From Sipunculus nudus (lineage: Eukaryota; Annelida; Sipuncula; Golfingiida; Sipunculidae), in contig CM049307.1 in NCBI GenBank assembly GCA_026874595.1, forward strand, positions 8,829,579-8,893,578: DNA of 64,000 nt. The letters are read 5' to 3'. Positions 1 through 11,900 of the stretch are shown piece after piece. The translations under genes were made by a program, and so were the position numbers. Numbering within the stretch: the stretch's first letter is position 1; each line of letters starts with the position of its first letter. The notes beneath the pieces were generated by a model. That model saw nothing but the letters and a program-made list of their open reading frames with translations. It did not search any database and was not told the DNA's origin.

Positions 1-2864
1 CTATGCAGACCTTAAGGTCTAATCATCGTCAAACAACTTTGGTTTAATTTTGCTTTAGAATTCATATTAATAATAATTTTAGACATAGTGATGTATATAT
101 ATTTAGAATCCTTAGAATATTCTCTATCAGATGAGATATATTTAAAAAGTGTAACAGTGTCCACTTTGAAAATTTAAAACTTGAAATGATTTAAAATTAA
201 TTTTTTTAATTGGATATATCTCAAAATTGGCATAGGGTATGTATGTGGAAATAGTATAATTTGAAACTACAAACAAATATCTCCAGGCATTTTTTTTTGT
301 TATATATATATTGTCTTTTTTCATAATGAATTTTAAATGTGTGAAAAAAAAATGTGTGATGTTCACAATTCTTATTTCGTTTAAATAACGTATTTCTACT
401 ACACAAAAAAGATATAGGTAAAAGAAAAAAACGCATTTTAGAATACTTGTTGATTTACCTATATGCAAAATTTGAAGACTCTATATTCGATGGTTTTTGA
501 GAAATATCGCTCTAAAGACCGTACAGTCTCCTGAAATACTGTTTTGAGAAAACGACCAAAAACTGTTTGGAAAGAGAAACTTCGTTTTGAGTAGAAAACA
601 GGGATACAAGCGCAAATGACAGTTGTATTTTTTCACTTAATGTTCGGATGAGAAACGGTTTCAATAGATTAATTATAAAATTTAATGGTTTATCAATGTT
701 AAAAAAAGGATTTTATTAGGCATCATTACAACTGGAGAACTGTAAAACTAAAGTAGGCGGAGCTTACTGGTCCGAGGGGTCGGTCATCGGTAATCAGGTC
801 ATGGGCTACCGCGCCGGGGCACGCGTCAGGTGTGAAGTGACTGATAAGAATGATCACTCTGTTTACTTTGCGCTCTCATTCAGACCACCATATACCCTAA
901 TCCAATTAACAGCTTGTCTCTCCCTCTCACAGTTATATATGAGACACTACATAGCTAGCAGCAACATATATATCTCTCTCTCTCATTAGATTTATTTACA
1001 CCAGTCATATAAGCGCTAAATTGTGCTGCGGCCGCTCTTCCTTTACCGATCGCTCTGATAGCTAAGACTCCGGCGCGGTTCACTTCGCAAAATTTGTTAG
1101 CAGGCGACGTGGTGGTGTAACTTGGTGCCGCGTTCCTCTCACAAATTCATTCGTGCAACGCAGTTCCATATTGCTGCACCACCCTCAGCGTTTATCTACA
1201 TCCATAACCAACGACACAGGAACCTTGTGATCAGCAGTATGTGACTGTCTCTCGTTCAAATTTTATCTTCGCTCATTCTGCTCTATTTTTTTTGACCCAT
1301 GACGTTCAGTGTATATTATAGAAGAATGAACGATGTATTCGGTAATGGTTTTGGTGATGTAATGATGGACCCTAAGAGAAAATATTATAGTGTATAACAG
1401 GGTCAATATAAGAGAAATAACAATCGGTAAATTCATATTTCTGGGTATATTCTTGGTGCCAGGACCATTATTTGGTGACACTAACATATTTTAGGGCAGT
1501 GACATAGACATTATTCAGCGACTGGAGGAGTACGATGTACAGTTTACTTCTGGATTAGGCGTAGGGGGGGGGGGCCTGTTTGTATTAATTAGTGCCAATT
1601 AGTAAGTGCCGGTAATAAAGATAAGCTGTTTCCCGGCTGACTGACCGCGGCTTCCCCATGCCTGTCAATCAACCATTTGCCTGATACCGCGAGCGCATGG
1701 TTAACCAATAAGCAACTTACACGCTGCTAACTCTCGCCAAGCTGACAGTTGGTCCTGTTTGCACCCCACGTGGGGTTGACATCTTAATTAAAATACTTAT
1801 TTTTCTAATTGATACAATATAACCCCAGGAACGTGTTTTTGTGAAAAGATAGATATAGCAAACATCTATAAAACCAGATGTTTTTCAGAAAAATGTAATT
1901 TTCATGATTTTTGATGATGATTAGACCTTAAGTAAACCTGTGCAATAGAATATACAGCAAGTATCAGGGTAGTCATTTGTTGGTAATCTTGCTGGTTATC
2001 CACATGTCCAGGATGAAGAGTTTTCTGACTATAGTATAATCCTTTAAGATGAAGATTAATCAGTCAATACCTACCATCTTTGTTACTAAATGAGATACTG
2101 AATTACAGATTTTAAAAGATGTTTAGAAAAAAATTTAAAAATCTTTTACAGCAATGATTATCATAAAATATCTTATATGAAGGATAGTTATCCATTTATT
2201 TATTTATTTTGACTGTTTATGGTGGTGTCTCATTAAACCAAATGAAAAACATGCTATTTATTTGATGTTAATAGTTCTCAGTATAGGTATTGTTTAAGGA
2301 AGGCTAACTCATCACTTTATTATTGCTACTTAAGGGTTTTAAATCTTGCCTCTTATGTTAGGTCACTGATAAGTAATGCAACTTAGTTAAGAGAGGAGTA
2401 TCTATGAATCTTTGTTACCGGGTCATAAATGCAGGTGAATGAACTCATCTCGTTAACGATGAGGCTAGTAAAGGAGAGAGGCCTCTATTTGTTGCTGTTC
2501 TTTAAATGAGACCAGACTTATTGATCAGGGAGTGGAGCCTTCACCAGCCCTGCCTGCCTGCTGGCATGACTATGTAGTAGCTCATTTAATATTACCCTGG
2601 CAGGATTATTACCTTCGGCTTGGTATTGACAACAACAGGGCTGTGTTGTACCACATAATATTGTCCCCATCCAAGGCTGCTGCCATATTATCAACCTTAG
2701 TGGACAGCCAGGGCACCTGCTGACCTATGGTTAACTGAGAAGCAAGAACCGGGTAACCATTCTAACGAGATGATGAATGGAACACTGGCCTGAAATCAGA
2801 AGAGCACACACTAAGCTGGTAGTTTGCTTGCTGTAACAATCACCAGGGGTTTGTTAGATCCAGC
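1..2864. other. Upstream region of the RUFY gene, no coding gene seen
   Basis: AT-rich sequence without a supportable coding region. The segment at about 760-1210 is distinctly richer in CpG (GCGCCGGGG, GCGGCCGC at 1028, GGCGACGTGG) than its surroundings and could hold a promoter or a 5' untranslated exon. A 12-G run lies near 1563. Open frames here are short and resemble nothing known to me. Confidence 0.35.
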
Positions 2865-2991
2865 ATGGCTGAGGAAACCATATATCTATGTAATTTTCGT
2901 GTATCTGTGGATGGGGATTGGTTGTGTTTAAGAGAATTGACAGACGTGTCACTTGACCTCCCCCAGCTGAGCTCACCGTCAGAGGAGGATG
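2865..2991 (+). CDS. RUFY: RUFY exon 1 (start codon exon)
   Basis: Encodes residues 1-42 plus one base. The ATG has A at -3 and G at +4, a good initiation context. The peptide [17 protein letters not shown] followed by DWLCLREL matches the segment just before the RUN domain in RUFY3-type proteins. The donor is GATG|GTAGGT, phase 1, which joins exon 2 to make Gly-43. A 5' untranslated exon may lie further upstream but cannot be placed. Confidence 0.88.
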
Positions 2992-5900
2992 GTAGGTACC
3001 ATGTTTGTTTTTACGAAAAAAGATACTGTGTATGTCTCAAGTATTGATCATCATGGCATTAATCTGTGTACAGAACTATAATACAGTCAACATAATAACA
3101 TGTAAGAGTAATTGTAGCAAGGTTGACAGAAGAACTGATGCATATAAATAAACAGATGTAATCTTCTCTCTTGGCAAAATGTATTGATGAATTTATTCCT
3201 AAGCAATAAAATAAGAGACTTGTCCAGTTATTTTGCCAAGTACATGTACACAGTTTGATTAATTTGTATAATTTTTTTTCCAAGGAGATTTTCTGGCAAA
3301 TGTTTATTATTTGTTCCTTATTTTATGCATTAGCTACAGATATTTTAGAGATCTCTTGTTAACAATGTCCTTATCTGGAAAAAACTAGCGTGTAGAATCA
3401 AAACAATGTTTTTTTATGATAAAAACCTACACGTATAATCAGATCAACTGGGGAATATGATGATGTGCACAATAGAAACATAAAAATGTTCATCATTATA
3501 TGTCTTTTACAGTCCACAATGGCAGAAACCATTGTCTTTAATATGGTTTGTCAGACTTGAATTTGATTTGGAAGATTTTGTTTCAGTCTCAATGGCCATG
3601 GCCTTTAATTTAGGAGATGCTCCCTCCTTTCTTAGACCTTCAAATGTGTAAAAGTGAGACTTTTTAGGTGAAGACTCAGCTTAAAGCTAGATATTTCCTT
3701 GCAATATCTGTTGAATTTATGGATTTTCTGGCTTTTTCTGAGTATATATCATTGAACTGTAGGTTATTCCAGGTACTAAGAAAGGTTCTTTTAATGCCTC
3801 TGTAATGGATGTGTGATATTGTACAACTGCAACTGCAAGGTGTTTCTAAGCATGGTACATTTACGCAACAATGTTGACAAACAGAAATACCATGTGACTG
3901 AAGGTGGTTGATTGCATATGTGCAGAAATAGAAGGGTCACTAGTTGCAAGGCACCATTTGCAGAACTATTGTTTATCAGAATAATGCCACCAGGTGTCAT
4001 TGTTGAAAGTGTTTCAATTACTTATGCTGCACCCCCCCCCCCATATGATATAAACATGTGGATAAAATACAAGATGAGCAGTCTTGAGTGTGGTGGCTTT
4101 GGTGTTTTCTGGACCATTATTATTACAGGTTCAGGGGATTATTTTGGTTGATATATGTTAATTATTACAACAGGACCCTTTAAGTGGATGTTTTGGGGGC
4201 ACATATAGAGGCTTAGGTTTTCCTTTTAAAATAAAAAACCCATACCGAACCAGACCAGTAAAAATAAAATTTTGACAATTGTATATATAGTAACTGGTCA
4301 GTGATTAGATTTAGTTCCTTGGATGTCACAGTGCCAGTCCCATTCTCTGCCTGCAGAAAAAGATATTGGTGTCAAACAATGGTTTACATTAATTTTAACA
4401 TTTAAAGCATTTTGTGTTATTTTAAAACTGATATTTCAGTTTTAACAAATGAATGGGCCTCTATAGTAGGAACTCCCTCTCCCATAGCTATAATAAATTT
4501 ATCTACCCTTCCAGTATATTAACTGAAATGTGCAAGTCCATTATCAGGTAAGCCTTCAATGATTAAAATCTTTATTTCTGTAACTTGACGATTACACTAT
4601 CTCACTTAATATTGAATGACATGACATAGCAATAGACAAATTCTCAGAACTTCAAAAATCAGTATTGTGGTACTAAAGAGGTGCAAGACCTTGGTAGAAA
4701 CAAAGTAGTATTTGCAATAAAAAAATTAAAGTAAATATTACTTATAAATTAAAGTTTTATTTGGCACAAAAATATAAACTCCTGAATGGTAGTAACAAGA
4801 ATACAACATTTGAAAAACTGTTTCTCTGAGGGTGTATAAAATAATATCACAGTAGTTTAACATGCTTTTAATAATTTGGAAGGCAATGTTGGGTGAAGAT
4901 TGCAGACTTGCTGATCGACCTTGTGGCATGGATTCAGATTCATGATCCAGACAACCATTTATGGTTACCAGAGTCGGACCTTTATTATCAGGTATTCAGG
5001 GAGTATAACAGGTCTTAATGCAAGCAGTGGGCTTACGGCCAACTCAGAATGAAAAACATTTGGAAAATGTCAAACTCAAATTAACATGAGAGCAGGGTCT
5101 TGTTTAGCAGCTGGTCACCATCCTCACCACGTCTGGACCCAGGCTGCCACTGTCTGATGAAGATCTCCCAAGGTATTCACGTGACACACACAAGACAAAG
5201 GTCCATTATTGCGAGTTTGATCATGTCAGTTATAAGTTACGTCTTAGGTCTGCTTGAAATTAAATTAAATGGCAAAAATTGAAAAAAAAACATTTGTTGT
5301 AGCTGTTGTTGAGTGAATAAATAATTCATCAGGGAAGATCTCAGCCCATTATAAATAATCAGATTTATTAAATTAAATATCCCATGGTTAAGTTAGTATT
5401 TCCCCCTATGTGCATATGTCCATATTATATGCTAGCAAGTATGCAAACAGTATTCATTGGGACAACATTATAAGGCACTGTTTTCTTGAGGACCTGGGGC
5501 AATAGGTCAGTTTGTTTCCCAGGTTTGTATACAAGTTGATTCTAGGTAAAAGGTTGACAGAGACATTTTAAGATATGTAAAAGGTATATGTTCTGCTATT
5601 AATTGGTCACCTGCTTCTTAATAAGTTGAAAGTGCCATCTGCTGGCCACTGTCCATGCTATAAAAGCCGTATTGGATCCAAGGCTGAGACTAATAAGGCA
5701 GGCTGTATGAGGCTGTCAGTCCTATATGAGACTAATAAGGCAGGCTGTATGAGGCTGTCGGTCCTATATCAGACTAATAAGGCAGGCTGTTTGAGGCTGT
5801 CAGTCCTATATGAGACTAATAAGGCAGGCTGTGTGAGGCTGTCAGTCCTATATGAGACTAATAAGGCAGGCTGTATGAGGCTGTCAGTCCTATATGAGAC

Positions 5901-8900
5901 GCATAAGGCAGGCTGTATGAGGCTGTCAGTCCTATATGAGACTAATAAGGCAGGCTGTTTGAGGCTGTCAGTCCAATTTGAGACTAATAAGGCAGGCTGT
6001 GTGAGGCTGTCAGTCCTATATGAGACTAATAAGGCAGGCTGTATGAGGCTGTCAGTCCTATATGAGACGCATAAGGCAGGCTGTATGAGGCTGTCAGTCC
6101 TATATGAGACTAATAAGGCAGGCTGTTTGAGGCTGTCAGTCCTATATGAGACTAATAAGGCAGGCTGTGTGAGGCTGTCAGTCCTATATGAGACTAATAA
6201 GGCAGGCTGTATGAGGCTGTCAGTCCTATATGAGACCAATAAGGCAGGCTGTATGAGGCTGTCAGTCCTATATGAGACTAATAAGGCAGGCTGTATGAGG
6301 CTGTCAGTCCTATATGAGACGCATAAGGCAGGCTGTATGAGGCTGTCAGTCCTATATGAGACTAATAAGGCAGGCTGTTTGAGGCTGTCAGTCCTATATG
6401 AGACTAATAAGGCAGGCTGTGTGAGGCTGTCAGTCCTATATGAGACTAATAGGGCAGGCTGTGTGAGGCTGTCAGTCCTATATGGGACTAATAAGGCAGG
6501 CTGTGTGAGGCTGTCAGTCCTATATGAGACATAAGGCAGGCTGTATGAGGCTGTCAGTCCTATATGAGACTAATAAGGCAGGCTGTTTGAGGCTGTCAGT
6601 CCTATATGAGACTAATAAGGCAGGCTGTGTGAGGCTGTCAGTCGTATATGAGACTAATAAGGCAGGCTGTATGAGGCTGTCAGTCCTATATGAGACGCAA
6701 AAGGCAGGCTGTATGAGGCTGTCAGTCCTATATGAGACCAATAAGGCCGGCTGTGTGAGGCTGTCAGTCCTATATGAGACCAATAAGGCCAACTGTGAGG
6801 CTGTCAGTCCTATATGAGACCAATAAGGCCGGCTGTGTGAGGCTGTCAGTCCTATATGAGACCAATAAGGCAGGCTGGGTGAGGCTGTCAGTCCTATATG
6901 AGACCAATAAGGCAGGCTGGGTGAGGCTGTCAGTCCTATATGAGACCAATAAGACAGGTTGTGTGAGGCTGTCAGTCCTATATGAGACCAATAAGGCCGG
7001 CTGTATGAGGCTGTCAGTCCTATATGAGACTAATAAGGCCGGCTGTATGAGGCTGTCAGTCCTATATGAGACCAATTATGCAGGCTGTATGAGGCTGTCA
7101 GTCCTATATGAGACTAATAAGGCAGGCTGTATGAGGCTGTCAGTCCTATATGAGACCAATAAGGCAGGCTGTATGAGGCTGTCAGTCCTATATGAGACTA
7201 ATAAGGCAGGCTGTATGAGGCTGTCAGTCCTATATGAGACTTATAAGCGGGCTGTATGAGGCTGTCAGTCCTATATGAGACTAATAAGGCAGGCTGTATG
7301 AGGCTGTCAGTCCTATATGAGACATAAGGCCGGCTGTATGAGGCTGTCAGTCCTATATGAGACTTATAAGGCAGGCTGTATGAGGCTGTCAGTCCTATAT
7401 GACACTAATAAGGCAGGCTGTATGAGGCTGTCAACCCTATATGAGACTAATAAGGCAGGCTGTATGAGGCTGTCAGTCCTATATGAGACTAATAAGGCAG
7501 GCTGTATGAGGCTGTCAGTCCTATATGAGACTAATAAGGCAGGCTGTATGAGGCTGTCAGTCCTATATGACACTTATAAAGCAGGCTGTATGAGTCTGTC
7601 AGTCCTATATGACACTAATAAGGCAGGCTGTATGAGGCTGTCAGTCCTATATGACACTAATAAGGCAGGCTGTACGAGGCTGTCAGTCCTATATGAGACT
7701 TATAAGGCAGGCTGTATGAGGCTGTCAGTCCTATATGACACTAATAAAGCAGGCTGTATGAGGCTGTCAGTCCTATATGAGACTAATAAGGCAGGCTGTA
7801 TGAGGCTGTCAGTCCTATATGACACTAATAAGGCAGGCTGTATGAGGCTGTCAGTCCTATATGAGACTAATAAGGCAGGCTGTATGAGGCTGTCAGTCCT
7901 ATATGAGACTTATAAGGCCGGCTGTATGAGGCTGTCAGTCCTATATGAGACTTATAAGGCAGGCTGTATGAGGCTGTCAGTCCTATATGACACTAATAAG
8001 GCAGACTGTATGAGGCTGTCAGTCCTATATGAGACTAATAAGGCAGGCTGTATGAGGCTGTCAGTCCTATATGAGACCAATAAAGCAGGCTTTATGAGGC
8101 TGTCAGTCCTATATGAGACTAATAAGGCAGGCTGTATGAGGCTGTCAGTCCTATATGAGACTTATAAGGCAGGCTGTATGAGGCTGTCAGTCCTATATGA
8201 GACTAATAAGGCAGGCTGTATGAGGCTGTCAGTCCTATATGAGACTAATAAGGTAGGCTGTATCAGGCTGTCAGTCCTATATGAGACTAATAAGGCAGGC
8301 TGTATGAGGCTGTCAGTCCTATATGAGACTAATAAGGCAGGCTGTATGAGGCTGTCAGTCCTATATGAGACTAATAAGGCAGGCTGTATGAGGCTGTCAT
8401 TCCTTTACTGTTTGGTGTATAAAGTTGACAGTTATCACTTACCAAGTATTCTCTTAGTTTGATCTGTTTGTGAAACCTGTGTATGCAGCTTATCTAGATC
8501 CATATGCTTAAAATGTAGTGTCTTGCATTTTCTTATATTTTGAAAAGGGTAAAATAAAAGTGGTGTTAATATATACCATGTAAAAACTATGGCAGTATGA
8601 GGTATGTCATCAGAACTCATGCCAAAGAGCAGAGCATTTTAATCATCAGTTGAGCATTATGACTCATGGGCCATTTGAATAAACCTTGGTTTTTATGTGA
8701 AAGGCCGCTTGTATCATTTGGTAATATTTTGCTATTGGCCTTATGTCTATTATTTTATACATGTTTAACCAGATGACATTAAGAAATAATTCTGATTAAT
8801 ATTGACATGTTATTTTAAAGAAGTGCTTGATTAAGGTTTAAATACACTTTTATACATACATCTTATGATATAATTTACTGCCTTTTGGCTAATGGTCCCC

Positions 8901-11900
8901 TTTTTAGGGGGGAGAGGCTTAGATCTACTAATTAACAATACTAAGAGAGTACTGGAGAAATTTACATATCACTCCCTGTCCGCTGGTAATGCTTCTCACA
9001 CACACAGGTGGTGCTGCTTTACAATAGAAAAAAATATATTCACAAAACAAAGCCACAGATATACGAGATTTATTTATAAAATGATACAATAACAAATATA
9101 ATTTCATGAATGCAATGGTGACATTGTACAGATATTGGGAGATGTGTCCATTCAGAGTATGAAATGTATATATGAACATGATACAGGAACATGTGCTGCC
9201 CTGTTTATGACAAAAATGAAAAAACATGAGGAATTGTGATATATACAAAGTTAAAACAAGAACATGCCAGTGAATCTTGTACAAGTGATTTAATTAACCA
9301 GTTTACAATATCTCAATAACAACATTATGTTGATTCTCTTAACAGTAAGAATTAACAATGTAAACAGTCCATTCAGGTGTAAATCAAACTTTTCATCTGA
9401 TAAACAGTTTTACAGTACAGTTTTAACTTCTCAGTGTAGCCTGGCTTTTTTGCTGGGCTGCAGGTTCTGTTGGATGAGGGAGGAGATCTCGTGTATGATG
9501 GCACCAGGAGCTGCCCCACTGTTACTAGCTTTCAGGTTGTGGCACAGACTGACCAGTTGCTCCTCCAGCTTCCTCTTCTGTCTTTTTGGGCCGGTGTTGA
9601 AGCTGCGGTTTCGTCGGTTGTTGAACCATGAGTTGACCTGAGCTATGGTGATGCCTCCTCGCTGTGCCATGTCTTCCTTCTCCTCTTGTCTTGGGTAGGG
9701 ATGTGCAAGATGCTGGCTGAACCAGCTGTCCATGATGCTTACAGACTCCTTGCTCAGAAACTTTGGCTTACAAAGAGACCTGGTTCTTGTCTGTGTCTGT
9801 GGTTTGCTGATGATTACACTTTCAGCTGTTTGTTTTGCTTCTGTGTTTGCTGAGGTTTTCTGTGGAGTGAGATTGATGATGGCTGTCGGTGACAGTGGAG
9901 GTAAGACATCTTCCTCAATGAAGGAGAATGGAGACAGAGGCAGCAGATCATCCTTACTGATTCCAGACAGTGACAGAGCTGTAGCGAGGGTTTTGTCCTT
10001 GTCTCTGCTGGTACAGTCAGGACTGCCTGAACTGGCCAGCTCCTTCCCTATATCCCATGCCTGCTTGGCTGGTGATCCACTGCTGCTGCCCTCTGGTAGT
10101 GGTGATAACATGGAGTGTATACCAGAGTCCCCAGTTGTTGAAGTGGTGTCTGGACTCTGGTAGCTGCTTGACAGATCCTGAGTGAACCTTGACCCCTGAC
10201 CTCTGACCTGTGGGTACCACTTGGGTGTAGAATTAACAGGTGTGGAGAACATCATGTGGGGACTGCTGGGTACACTGGTCCCTGGGTACATGTACTGCTG
10301 GCTGGGGTAGCTCCACTGTGGGTAAATGTAGCTACTGATTGCTGATGAGTAGCCTGATGCTGGATGAACCCCTGGCTGTGCTGGTGTGGTGCTGTATCTG
10401 TACATGTCCATTTGGTGGAGGGGTGTGTTGACATCTCCAAACTGTGGTGAATGGTATCCTTGGCACCCATAGTGAGGATACTGCTGTGTAGCAGGAACCT
10501 GTGGTGCCCTCTGGCTTGTCTGATGTAGTTGACTGTAGGCTGCATATGAAGTTAGTGTCTGTGGTGTATGTCCAGCTATCTGTGGTCTTGTCTGCAGGAG
10601 ATCCATGACAAACTGATGATTACTGACAACATACAGTGAGAGTGATGTTACTTGATCAGTGATCAGTTGATATGTAATGTGCTCACCAGGTGAGCTCAGT
10701 ATTTATACTTCATCACACAAACTGACAGGTTTGACGCCTGAGTTTTGTCAACACCTTACAGTCACACTAACTCTGACATTCATGGTCAAGAGTTGGTCAG
10801 CACTCAGCTCTGAGTGATTTGTAGGCCAAGGGCTGAGTTTGTTTGGGAGTTTAATTAGGCAGCCATGAGTTTGTTTGTCTTGGTTGCCTCCTGACCTGCT
10901 CAAACTGTCAAAGTGAGTAGCTGTGCAGCTCAACCCACTCATGTGGATCTCCCTGTGAGCAGTTTACCTGTAACTACTGAGGTGGAACTTACCTGACCTG
11001 TTTCAGGGATATTACAATTGTTATGGAAGGAATGTCATGATCTGGAATATCATACTTTGGAATATAATACTCTGGAATATAATAAAATCATATTTTAGAC
11101 ACCTTCATATTATTCACTAACCAGACGGTATTGAGAAATGTATATATATCTTCACTATAAATGTGGAGGTATTTTAAGGGCAGTCATTTTTAGGTGGCCA
11201 TGTAATCAGATTGCCTAAGATTATGGCAGCCATATGGAGATTGTTATGCTATTGGATGACTTAACCTGATCATCTGCCAACATCATTGGTTTCAGTCCTT
11301 TCTATTTAAATATTCATTGATGTTCATCCACAGTTAATATACACTGATCTCTCATTTGGAGTGTGCCATATACTTCATTATCTGATGTCACTAAGGTTTT
11401 GACTCACCAGTTTAACACAAAAAACTTTAATATACATATATTGTAAACACTTTCTTAACTCACCTGAGTTTTAACAAGCTTTGCCATTGTAGGAATTGTT
11501 AATTAAAATATTTGATCTGACCTAAATATTTCACTTCAGTGTAAACATTTGAGAATATAGTATATGATGAAGACAGACTTTCTAGCAATAACCACAGAGA
11601 GTATTCTCAGTGTCACAAGTGTGGTGCTGTTTGCTGGTCAGTCTTCCACACTAAATGGATTTTTAGCTCAGCTGACTATAAGTCATCTGAGCTATAGTCG
11701 TGGTCCATTGTCCGTCGTCCGTCCGTCTGTCCGTCCGTCCGTCTGTCCGTCCGTAGATGTGGCACGTTTTGAAACCATAAGACCTAGGAATCCAAAATTC
11801 AGCATAATGTTAGATGTCCCCAAGATCTCCTACCAAGCCGAAAACTGGGTCTTTGCGACTTCGTTCCTTTGAAAAATTAAGGAAAAACCTCAATTTTTTA

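Noticed and set aside
760-1210. Firm promoter or first exon call for the RUFY gene
   Set aside because: CpG-rich composition alone is suggestive; no donor or start can be fixed without transcript data.
5626-8462. Long open frames (up to 381 codons) in the 42-bp array, both strands
   Set aside because: They follow from a stop-free unit whose length is a multiple of 3; they are open on both strands, broken by small indels, and have no start, splice or family support.
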